Below are positions 1-5,797 of a stretch of DNA of 6,943 nucleotides, piece after piece; positions within the stretch are counted from its first letter, which is position 1; each line of letters opens with the position of its first letter. The DNA is from CAZBWE01 sp964440735. Lineage in GTDB: Bacteria; Planctomycetota; Phycisphaerae; Sedimentisphaerales; Anaerobacaceae. The notes beneath the pieces were generated by a model that saw only the letters and a program-made list of their open reading frames with translations, was not told the origin of the DNA and did not search any database. A program made the translations under genes and the position numbers. The stretch covers positions 1-6,943 of the forward strand of contig CAYTTK010000140.1 in the NCBI GenBank assembly GCA_964440735.1. Reading direction: 5' to 3'.

Positions 1-905
1 CGTAATTGCCAAGATATGGGACCCACTATTTTAGCCAGGGAAGAACTGTATCTAGTGATATCAATGGCGGTGCAACATATGCCCACAACCTCAACTTTGT
101 TGTATATCCCCTTATCTGTTAAGTAGTCGATTATCCCCACTGAGGACGGCACATTATGACCGATAACCAAGATCACGGGTTTAGAGACATCTGCCACGCC
201 GAAGCCTATTTCAGTTAGAGGCGCTTCTGGATCCGCCTTTGGAAAGCCATAGGCCGAAATTTGGACCATATCCGCAACCTCCATTCCAACTTGGTCTATC
301 ATCCCTGCATGAAGTACTTTAGACTCGAAATCGATGTTACTTCCCTCCTGACCCGTATGGGTAGCCGCAAGCAAGTGGGTGACCTCGGTTTCGCAGTAGT
401 CCAATACTTCTTCTAGGTCGCCAAGAGTCTTAGGTCTTATTCCAGTAACCAGTCGAGTTACCGGGGCTTCAACATCAACGCTTATCCCACCCACGTCGAT
501 GGGATACCTTCGCCCAAACTTTTCTATCAAGTGTTCAAGCAGGTGTCTGGCGTGGCCGGTGTGGGTGGCGGCTCCGATGCAACAGGCAAGGAGGACTATA
601 CGAGACTGCTGAGCTGCCATATTCAACCCACACGCTCCCCGCTTGTCCCCCGTCAAGTCACATTTTCCAAAGGTGCAGAGGCAACAGACATCGCAAAATG
701 GAAGGTAAAAAGGCTTGTATCGTTGTAGGAGCTTGAAGTCCCACTCTCTCAAGTCAGTTATAGACGGAAACGGGGTTGGACCAATAGGCTCAGCCCATGT
801 CTCTTCAGAAATCCTACCGATAGATACCTCAAGATCCTTTACAACCGCAACGTCCGTCTTCAACTCCTTTACTTTCACAACCAAACCTTTCTTGGCCAAT
901 TGCAT
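1..905 (-). CDS. cdhA: CO dehydrogenase/acetyl-CoA synthase complex, alpha (CODH) subunit, N-terminal part
   Basis: Catalytic Ni-Fe CODH subunit of the archaeal CODH/ACS (acetyl-CoA decarbonylase/synthase) complex, which interconverts CO2 and CO for acetyl-CoA synthesis or cleavage in the cytoplasm. I translated 301 codons from the ATG at 905; the frame runs off the left edge, so the C-terminus and most C-cluster ligands are missing. An iron-sulfur cysteine set C71, C74, C75, C77, C82, C92 (CDVCCLCTFGKC then RGAC) matches the archaeal alpha-subunit pattern. A histidine series H115, H118, H121 (THTGHARH) resembles the CODH proton-transfer channel. H250 (IGHNV) and the C278/C279 pair (GICCTAID) fit the first C-cluster ligands. 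An in-frame TGA about 36 bases upstream limits extension, and AGGT lies 5 bases before the ATG. An in-frame TTG two codons upstream is a weaker alternative. It follows cooC, but a 161-base gap with its own promoter-like box separates them. Family call is firm; the symbol follows methanogen naming. Confidence 0.93.
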   Translation of the reverse strand, partial: MQLAKKGLVVKVKELKTDVAVVKDLEVSIGRISEETWAEPIGPTPFPSITDLREWDFKLLQRYKPFYLPFCDVCCLCTFGKCDLTGDKRGACGLNMAAQQSRIVLLACCIGAATHTGHARHLLEHLIEKFGRRYPIDVGGISVDVEAPVTRLVTGIRPKTLGDLEEVLDYCETEVTHLLAATHTGQEGSNIDFESKVLHAGMIDQVGMEVADMVQISAYGFPKADPEAPLTEIGFGVADVSKPVILVIGHNVPSSVGIIDYLTDKGIYNKVEVVGICCTAIDITRYSSSLAKIVGPISWQL

Positions 906-948
906 ACACAACCTGGAAATCTTGAAGTTGTAAGAGTAGGTTCAATGT

Positions 949-957
949 TATTTTAAG
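949..957 (-). promoter_or_regulatory. candidate archaeal promoter (TATA box) for cdhA
   Basis: On the minus strand the box reads CTTAAAATA, preceded by the A-rich TAGAAAAC as a possible BRE. A start of transcription about 25-27 bases downstream would fall near 926, giving a leader of roughly 20 bases before the ATG at 905. The match to the archaeal TATA consensus is moderate. Together with the upstream U-tracts it suggests cdhA can be transcribed separately from cooT-cooC. Confidence 0.4.
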
Positions 958-970
958 TTTTCTAAAATCT

Positions 971-1045
971 AAAAAAAGGAACTCGGAACATGAAAAGGAG
1001 TCAGTCGAAACAACGGATCATTGTACTAGAAGGTTTTTAAAAAAA
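971..1045 (-). terminator. two U7 tracts downstream of cooC, candidate archaeal terminator
   Basis: On the minus strand a run of seven T lies at 1045-1039, within GGATTTTTTTAAAAACC, a near-symmetrical GG(A)T-rich/A-rich-CC element 22 bases past the cooC stop. A second run of seven T is at 977-971, followed by a further TTTT. Archaeal RNA polymerase commonly stops at U-rich tracts without a strong hairpin, so either could end the cooT-cooC transcript before the cdhA promoter. No GC-rich stem is visible. The rest of the 906-1066 gap shows no gene. Confidence 0.4.
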
Positions 1046-1066
1046 TCCACTATTGACCAAAAGAGA

Positions 1067-1840
1067 CTATTGCTGCATAAGTTTCTTACCCAGTTCCGCG
1101 ATAGACCGAATTGCCTTAGACTGCTCATTTCTAAGCGGAGTTTCCCCCCGAGTTTCTGCCCTCAAAACATGCTCGTCGAAGGGTATAAAATGAAACAGAA
1201 GCATGTCATTATTTTCAGCAAATTTTCTGATAGAATCGCCTTCAACTTCGTTGGCTATTTTATTTCCAACAAGAAAAATCTGTTTGATGCCAGCATCTTC
1301 AGCCAATTCATAAATTCTTTTTGCGATTTCTAGCGATTTTACGACAGAATCTGCTACAACCAACATCGTATCTACATGTTTTGCGGTCCCTCTACCTAAA
1401 TGCTCAATGCCCGCCTCCATGTCTACAACAACAGCTTCGTCACGTTCTACGATTAGATGGCGAAGTAGAGCACGAATAACAGCGTTTGCAGGACAAGTGC
1501 ATCCAGAGCCCATCGACTTCACGGTGCCCATTACAATAAGGTTAACTCCATATGGTGTTTCAACTGAAAAATCGCGAACAACATCATCAACTGTGAAAGA
1601 AAGCTGATAGACGCCAGAAAACTTTGTTCCAGTCTTCAGCTCAATCAGCGGTTTATTTTCGGATATTGGTACTATTTCGCGTACTTGTTCTAAGGGAACG
1701 CCTAGCGTCAAAGCTAGATTTGGAGAAGGATCCGCGTCGATAGCAATTGTTTTGAAGCTTTTCTTGGCGAAGGAATACGCTAGGGCTCCAGCAACTAAGG
1801 TTTTGCCTACTCCACCTTTCCCAGAGACAGCGATTTTCAT
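1067..1840 (-). CDS. cooC: CooC-type CODH nickel-insertion ATPase
   Basis: P-loop ATPase of the SIMIBI/MinD class that uses ATP to help load nickel into the CODH C-cluster. Numbered from the chosen start (257 aa), the deviant Walker A GKGGVGKT is at residues 7-14, with signature lysine K8 and catalytic K13. The IDAD segment at 34-37 fits switch I. The GCTCPAN segment holds the CxC pair C114/C116, known in CooC as the nickel/zinc site at the dimer interface. DMEAGIEHLGRGT at 140-152 is the Walker B/switch II block typical of CooC. Length fits the family (about 250 aa). I start at 1840 rather than the in-frame ATG at 1861 because the protein then begins MKIAVSGKGG, as in relatives, and GAAGGA sits 6 bases upstream inside the longer version. 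It follows cooT by 50 bases, probably as one transcript, and precedes cdhA, its likely client. Confidence 0.92.
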   Translation of the reverse strand: MKIAVSGKGGVGKTLVAGALAYSFAKKSFKTIAIDADPSPNLALTLGVPLEQVREIVPISENKPLIELKTGTKFSGVYQLSFTVDDVVRDFSVETPYGVNLIVMGTVKSMGSGCTCPANAVIRALLRHLIVERDEAVVVDMEAGIEHLGRGTAKHVDTMLVVADSVVKSLEIAKRIYELAEDAGIKQIFLVGNKIANEVEGDSIRKFAENNDMLLFHFIPFDEHVLRAETRGETPLRNEQSKAIRSIAELGKKLMQQ

Positions 1841-1846
1841 AGGTGT

Positions 1847-1852
1847 TCCTTC
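1847..1852 (-). promoter_or_regulatory. ribosome binding site deciding the cooC start
   Basis: GAAGGA on the minus strand lies 6 bases before the ATG at 1840. It would be inside the coding region if the upstream ATG at 1861 were used, so it supports the shorter protein. Confidence 0.55.
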
Positions 1853-1890
1853 AAGCTTCAATATTCAGTTTGCTAGACTATTTATTGTAG

Positions 1891-2073
1891 TTATTTTGTT
1901 GAAGCAATAGTTAGCCTTTCGGAACTCACGTCAATCTCGACGATTCTACAGTTTTCAAATGTTTTGGAAGCACCCAAGACATCCTTTACAAACACTTTGT
2001 CTGCTTCAACTTTTGCGTAGATCACGTCCCTGCAAACGATTTCTTTTCCGAGAAAAACGCTAAATTCGCACAT
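1891..2073 (-). CDS. cooT: CooT-family nickel-binding CODH accessory protein
   Basis: Small 60-residue protein that begins Met-Cys (MCEFSVFLGKEIV), the hallmark of the CooT family. In Rhodospirillum rubrum CooT, Cys2 contributes to nickel binding by the dimer and the protein takes part in CODH maturation. The rest fits the short beta-rich fold of the family: VIYAKVEADKVFVKDVLGASKTF at 17-39, then IVEIDVSSERLTI at 44-56. Two further cysteines, C14 and C42, are present; I do not know whether they bind metal. The ATG is strongly supported, since any other start would lose Cys2. No strong Shine-Dalgarno is seen; a minus-strand TATA box predicts a very short leader of about 10 bases. It is the first gene of a probable cooT-cooC unit upstream of cdhA, a context that strengthens the call. 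It was recognised from motif and neighbourhood, not from a search. Confidence 0.8.
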   Translation of the reverse strand: MCEFSVFLGKEIVCRDVIYAKVEADKVFVKDVLGASKTFENCRIVEIDVSSERLTIASTK

Positions 2074-2105
2074 GTTGGATCAGTTCAAGCTAGGAGGAAG
2101 ATTTG

Positions 2106-2112
2106 ATATAAA
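2106..2112 (-). promoter_or_regulatory. archaeal TATA box for cooT-cooC
   Basis: The minus strand reads GCTTTATATC, a close match to the archaeal TATA consensus. Centre-to-start distance of about 25-27 bases puts transcription initiation near 2083, some 10 bases before the cooT ATG at 2073. That fits short-leader or nearly leaderless archaeal transcription. Confidence 0.6.
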
Positions 2113-2135
2113 GCTTATGGCAACGCTGTCAAATT

Positions 2136-2156
2136 GCTGCAGCCTGCTAGATCTAG
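2136..2156. repeat. two short perfect palindromes in the cooT/acs divergent region
   Basis: GCTGCAGC at 2136-2143 and CTAGATCTAG at 2147-2156 are perfect 8- and 10-base palindromes separated by three bases. They lie about 25-45 bases upstream of the cooT TATA box and about 110 bases upstream of the acs TATA box. That position suits an activator or repressor site. Short palindromes occur by chance, so this is a candidate operator only. Confidence 0.3.
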
Positions 2157-2240
2157 GGGTAGAAGCTCGAAAACTGAACTGAATTGCTCAAACAGTGAAG
2201 CAAAATTACCACTTTCGGGAGCTTGAAGTCGCGTGTATGC

Positions 2241-2314
2241 TCTCCACAAAAAGAAAAAAGATTTATATGCGAAAATTCCTTCGTAGCAAGTTCTCGATTA
2301 GATGGGTGTGGAGA
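2241..2314. repeat. 8-base inverted repeat flanking the acs core promoter
   Basis: TCTCCACA at 2241-2248 is matched by its reverse complement TGTGGAGA at 2307-2314. The left arm lies just upstream of the A-rich BRE and the right arm abuts the proposed TTG start, so the pair brackets the promoter and leader. It could be two half-sites for a looping regulator, or chance. Confidence 0.25.
2262..2269 (+). promoter_or_regulatory. archaeal TATA box and BRE for acs
   Basis: TTTATATG preceded by the purine-rich AAGAAAAAAGA (2251-2261) is the best archaeal promoter in the window. Transcription is expected to begin about 2290-2293, leaving a leader of about 22-25 bases before the TTG at 2315. Because it lies inside the longer open frame that begins at 2195, it argues that the extra 40 codons are not translated. 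Confidence 0.65.
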
Positions 2315-4273
2315 TTGTCAGAAAGTACATCTATAGACGTTTTATTGAAGGAAAGAAGGGTTTTTGATCCATCCGAGGAATTTGTTGAACAGACAAATGT
2401 CAAGAGATGGATGAACAAGCGAGGAATCAAGAGTTACGATGAGTTGCTGGAAAAAGCAAAGGATCTAAAGTGGTTTTGGGGTGAAGTATCAAAAGACGTA
2501 GTGGAATGGTACAAACCATATCAAAAAGTCTTTGAATGGAATGAACCATACGCGAAATGGTTCATAGGAGCAAAATATAACATTGTACATGATGCGTTGG
2601 ATAAACATGTAAAAACCTACAGAAAAAACAAGGTCGCCTACATTTTTGAAGGAGAACCAGGTGACGTTAGAAAACTAACTTACCGCGATCTCTACGTTGA
2701 AGTCAACAAGCTTGCCAACGGTTTGAAAAGCATTGGGATCAAAAAAGGTGACCGTGTTGGAATCTATCTACCTATGATTCCCGAACTGCCAATTTCGATG
2801 TTGGCATGTGCAAAGATTGGAGCAATTCACACTGTTGTTTTTTCAGGTTTCAGTGTAGGAGGTCTACAGAAGAGAATATCGGACTCCGAAGCAAAAGCGT
2901 TGATTACTTGTGATGGCTTTTACAGACGCGGAAAGATTGTTCCATTGAAGAATCAAGTAGATGAATGCCTTCGTGCATGCCATTCTGTTGAGCACGTGAT
3001 CATCTACAGACGTTCTATGGAGGAAATCCAGTGGAAAGAAGAAAGGGACCATTGGTGGCATGCTTTGACTGAAGGGCAGCCAGTCGAATGTCCAACTGAA
3101 GAGTTGGATGCTAACGATACATTGTATATTTTATACACTTCGGGTACAACGGGAGAACCGAAAGGAGTGATAAGTGCTCACGGAGGGTACGCTGTTGGCA
3201 CAGCGCTTACATTAAAGTGGGTTTTTGACATGAAGGATGAAGACATTTGGTGGTGCGCCGCAGACATAGGATGGGTCACTGGTCACAGTTACATCGTCTA
3301 TGCTCCGTTGATCTTGGGAGCTACTTCAGTGATATACGAAGGTGCGCCAGATTACCCGAATCCTAATCGATGGTACAAGATCATCGAAAAATATGGAGTA
3401 AACATTCTTTACACATCTCCGACAGCGATTCGAATGCACATGAGATATGGAGAAAAATGGGCAAACAAACATGATTTGAGTTCTTTGAGATTGTTAGGGA
3501 GTGTTGGAGAAACGATCAACCCTGAAGCTTGGATGTGGTATTACAAGCATATAGGCAAAGAACGTTGCCAAATAATGGATACTTGGTGGCAAACGGAAAC
3601 AGGTTCCTTCGTCATATCGCCGTTGCCGATTACTCCACTCAAGCCAGGGTCACCCACAAGGCCTTTGCCTGGTTTTAGAGCTGAGATATACGATGAAAGT
3701 GGTAAGTCAATTAAAGAGGGTGGAGGCGACTTGTACTTATTTCCAACATGGCCAGCAATGCTAGGAGGTCTCTACAAAGCTCCGGAAAGATACATGAAGA
3801 CGTACTGGAGCAGGCTGCCTCACCTGTATCTTACTGGTGACAAAGCAAGAAGGGATGAAGATGGATACTTCTGGATTCAAGGAAGAGCAGACGATATTCT
3901 CAAAGTCGCTGGGCATAGAATAGGTAACTACGAGATCGAGTCAGCTTTGGTCAGCAATCAAAAAGTGGCTGAGGCAGTGGTAATTGGAAAGCCACATGAA
4001 ATTAAGGGTGAATCGATAGTCGCTTTTGTTATCTTGAGAGAAGGAGTAAAGCCAGATGATACGTTGCGAAAAGAGCTAAGGGAACATGTGGGTCGTGAAA
4101 TGGGAAAATTGGCAAGACCCGACGAAGTGTGGTTTGTTAAGGATTTGCCGAAGACCAGAAGCGGAAAAATAATGAGGAGGGTCGTAAAAGCCAGGGTGCT
4201 GGGAGAACCTCTCGGGGATATTTCCACGCTTAGAAATCCAGAGGCAGTAGACGAAATAGCCTTTGCCACCTAG
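2315..4273 (+). CDS. acs: acetyl-CoA synthetase, AMP-forming
   Basis: Acyl-adenylate-forming enzyme converting acetate, CoA and ATP to acetyl-CoA, AMP and PPi in the cytoplasm. Numbered from the TTG start (652 aa, normal for Acs), the P-loop YTSGTTGEPKG is at 274-284. GWVTGH (319-324), SVGE (396-399) and DTWWQTETG (422-430) follow. W425 matches the tryptophan that restricts the pocket to acetate-sized acids. The hinge and C-terminal domain show YLTGD (505-509), RADDILKVAGHR (524-535) and PKTRSGK (612-618). K618 is the catalytic lysine that is reversibly acetylated in bacterial Acs. The frame is open back to a GTG at 2195, but those 40 residues do not resemble Acs and span the promoter. From the TTG the protein reads MSESTSIDVLLKERRVFDP, like other archaeal Acs, with GGTG 6 bases upstream. 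The in-frame GTG at 2306 is the alternative. It is transcribed divergently from the CODH maturation genes. A propionate-preferring relative is possible but less likely. Confidence 0.93.
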   Translation: MSESTSIDVLLKERRVFDPSEEFVEQTNVKRWMNKRGIKSYDELLEKAKDLKWFWGEVSKDVVEWYKPYQKVFEWNEPYAKWFIGAKYNIVHDALDKHVKTYRKNKVAYIFEGEPGDVRKLTYRDLYVEVNKLANGLKSIGIKKGDRVGIYLPMIPELPISMLACAKIGAIHTVVFSGFSVGGLQKRISDSEAKALITCDGFYRRGKIVPLKNQVDECLRACHSVEHVIIYRRSMEEIQWKEERDHWWHALTEGQPVECPTEELDANDTLYILYTSGTTGEPKGVISAHGGYAVGTALTLKWVFDMKDEDIWWCAADIGWVTGHSYIVYAPLILGATSVIYEGAPDYPNPNRWYKIIEKYGVNILYTSPTAIRMHMRYGEKWANKHDLSSLRLLGSVGETINPEAWMWYYKHIGKERCQIMDTWWQTETGSFVISPLPITPLKPGSPTRPLPGFRAEIYDESGKSIKEGGGDLYLFPTWPAMLGGLYKAPERYMKTYWSRLPHLYLTGDKARRDEDGYFWIQGRADDILKVAGHRIGNYEIESALVSNQKVAEAVVIGKPHEIKGESIVAFVILREGVKPDDTLRKELREHVGREMGKLARPDEVWFVKDLPKTRSGKIMRRVVKARVLGEPLGDISTLRNPEAVDEIAFAT

Positions 4274-4372
4274 CGTAAAATCGATATGGGACCGTTCGAC
4301 TTAGATCGTTCTTCGCTTAGAGTGTCTCAATAGCTCTCTAACTGAAAAGCTAGAAGCGAGCCTATAGGTAAA

Positions 4373-4381
4373 GCATAAAAG
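4373..4381 (+). promoter_or_regulatory. weak candidate TATA box for pgk
   Basis: GCATAAAAG, preceded by GGTAAA, lies about 50 bases before the pgk ATG. Initiation would fall near 4402-4405, giving a leader of about 22-25 bases that includes the Shine-Dalgarno. The match is poor. The remaining acs-pgk gap (4274-4426) shows no gene, RNA or clear terminator. Read-through from acs cannot be excluded. Confidence 0.3.
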
Positions 4382-4416
4382 ACTAGAGTCAAAAGAAGTA
4401 TTTTTCTACAGCAGTT

Positions 4417-4423
4417 AGGTGAT
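4417..4423 (+). promoter_or_regulatory. strong Shine-Dalgarno for pgk
   Basis: AGGTGAT complements the 3' end of archaeal 16S rRNA (ATCACCT) and lies 3 bases before the ATG at 4427. This selects 4427 over the in-frame ATG at 4445. Confidence 0.75.
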
Positions 4424-4426
4424 GAC

Positions 4427-5659
4427 ATGACACGCATCTTAACTATGGACGACCTGAACTTCAAAGATGAAGTAGCGTTAGTTAGAGTAGACTTTAACTC
4501 TCCGATAGATACTGACAAAAAGGAGATTCTAGAAGATACAAGAATTCGAGTTCACGGAGAGACCACAATAAAAGAGCTTTCTGAAAAAGGTGCAAGAGTT
4601 GTAATATTGGCTCATCAAGGGAGACCTGGCGAACCCGATTTTATTCCTCTCAAACAGCATGCAAAGGCCCTCAGCAGAATCCTTGGCAAACCAACAAAAT
4701 ATGTAAACGATCTCTTTGGAGAAAAAGCGCAAGATGCTATTAGAGCTTTGAAAAGCGGGGAAATCCTTGTTCTGGAAAATGTTCGAACATTCCCTAACGA
4801 ACAAAAGAAAGGTTCTCCTGAAGAACATGCAAAATCAGAGTTTGTGAAGAAACTTGCGCCACTCGCAGACGTATTTGTCAGTGACGCCTTTGCCGCCGCT
4901 CACAGAGCTCACGTGTCCATAGTAGGATTTACAGCAGTGCTTCCCAGCGTCGCCGGTCGCATCATGGAGAGAGAACTTAAGGCATTGAACAAAGCGGTTG
5001 AGAAACCTGAAAAGCCTTGTATCTACATTCTTGGAGGAGCTAAAGCCGATGACGCTTTGAAAATATCTCAGTATGTCTTAAACAACGACATTGCAGATCA
5101 GGTATTAACAGGAGGCGTTGTAGGTCACCTATTCTTAGCAGCAAAAGGCGTGAATTTGGGTAAACCAAACATGGAGTTCTTAAAAAAGAAAGAACTCACG
5201 ATATTCATACCCGGCATAAAAGAGTTAATGAAAAAATATCCGGAGAGAATAAAGGTTCCTGTTGACCTTGCCGTAGAATTCGACAAAAAACGAAAGAAAA
5301 TCCCAGTTGAAGAACTCCCAACGAACCATCCTATATTTGACATAGGAGCAGAAACCGTAAAGAAATACATTAGAATCATAAACGATGCAAAATCGATAGT
5401 CATCAGTGGACCCATGGGAGTTTTTGAGAACCCAGAATTTATGGCCGGTACTAAGGGAGTTCTAGAAGCAGTGGCCGCCTCAAAAGCCTTTTCGCTGGTT
5501 GGTGGAGGACACACCGTTGCCGCTGTAGAACAACTCGGGTTAAGAGAGAAAATGGGCTACGTGAGCACTGCAGGAGGTGCTCTAATAGAATTCCTTATGG
5601 GCGAAGAATTACCTGGAGTTGCAGCACTCAAAGCAGCAGCCATGCACATGAAATGTTAG
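4427..5659 (+). CDS. pgk: phosphoglycerate kinase, archaeal type
   Basis: Cytoplasmic enzyme interconverting 1,3-bisphosphoglycerate plus ADP and 3-phosphoglycerate plus ATP, used in glycolysis or gluconeogenesis. The 410 residues match the usual archaeal length. The N-terminal substrate domain shows RVDFNSP at 20-26, EDTRI at 36-40, HQGRPG at 63-68, ENVRTF at 117-122 and SDAFAAAHRAHVS at 152-164. These supply the basic patch R39, R66, R120 and R160. The C-terminal nucleotide domain shows LGGAKADDA at 202-210, GPMGVFENPEF at 328-338, VGGGHTVAA at 358-366 and STAGGALIEFL at 380-390. The GGGHT form, with His where bacteria have Asp or Ser, is in my recollection common in archaeal enzymes. The start at 4427 is fixed by the strong AGGTGAT site. 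It lies 153 bases after acs on the same strand and converges with asnS. All expected motifs are intact. Confidence 0.97.
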   Translation: MTRILTMDDLNFKDEVALVRVDFNSPIDTDKKEILEDTRIRVHGETTIKELSEKGARVVILAHQGRPGEPDFIPLKQHAKALSRILGKPTKYVNDLFGEKAQDAIRALKSGEILVLENVRTFPNEQKKGSPEEHAKSEFVKKLAPLADVFVSDAFAAAHRAHVSIVGFTAVLPSVAGRIMERELKALNKAVEKPEKPCIYILGGAKADDALKISQYVLNNDIADQVLTGGVVGHLFLAAKGVNLGKPNMEFLKKKELTIFIPGIKELMKKYPERIKVPVDLAVEFDKKRKKIPVEELPTNHPIFDIGAETVKKYIRIINDAKSIVISGPMGVFENPEFMAGTKGVLEAVAASKAFSLVGGGHTVAAVEQLGLREKMGYVSTAGGALIEFLMGEELPGVAALKAAAMHMKC

Positions 5660-5797
5660 AGTTGAAAGAGTTTCTTCGCGAAAAAGTGAGATAACATCTC
5701 TCTATTCGAGCAATGTGTGCCCCTGCATTGTACACTTAGTTAGGCATTTTCTAGGTTCATGATTGAAAATTAATTCCATGTTACTTCTTGCTCAAGC
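5660..5797. other. convergent pgk/asnS intergenic region
   Basis: This gap of 138 bases must hold termination for both genes. Visible elements are an 8-base palindrome TTCGCGAA (5675-5682), a small stem GAGAT-aac-ATCTC (5688-5700) and CAATG/CATTG arms at 5711-5715 and 5726-5730. None is followed by a long U-run. For asnS the only U-rich stretch is AATTTTC near 5774-5768. No tRNA or small ORF is supported. Confidence 0.35.

Noticed and set aside
531..933. Plus-strand short open frames opposite the left part of the window.
   Set aside because: The minus strand here encodes CdhA with its full cysteine pattern; the plus-strand frames have low-complexity, unrecognisable products.
1070..1607. Plus-strand open frames opposite cooC.
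   Set aside because: They are antisense shadows of a gene with clear catalytic motifs and have no recognisable protein features or ribosome binding sites.
728..2231. A 13-base word, GGAGCTTGAAGTC, appears both inside cdhA (728-740) and upstream of acs (2219-2231).
   Set aside because: One copy encodes conserved CdhA residues (DFKLL), the match does not extend, and one 13-base coincidence is expected in a window of this size.
4419..4515. GTGATGA followed by CTGA resembles C and D boxes of an archaeal C/D guide RNA.
   Set aside because: The GTGATGA is the pgk Shine-Dalgarno, the following CTGA is too far away for a normal guide spacing, and no terminal stem is visible.
3958..5514. Minus-strand open frames of about 100-130 codons opposite acs and pgk.
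   Set aside because: They overlap fully conserved enzyme sequence on the plus strand and look like antisense translations of it.
5688..5700. Hairpin GAGAT-aac-ATCTC as a pgk terminator.
   Set aside because: The stem is only five base pairs, AT-containing and not followed by a U-tract, so I did not call it a terminator.
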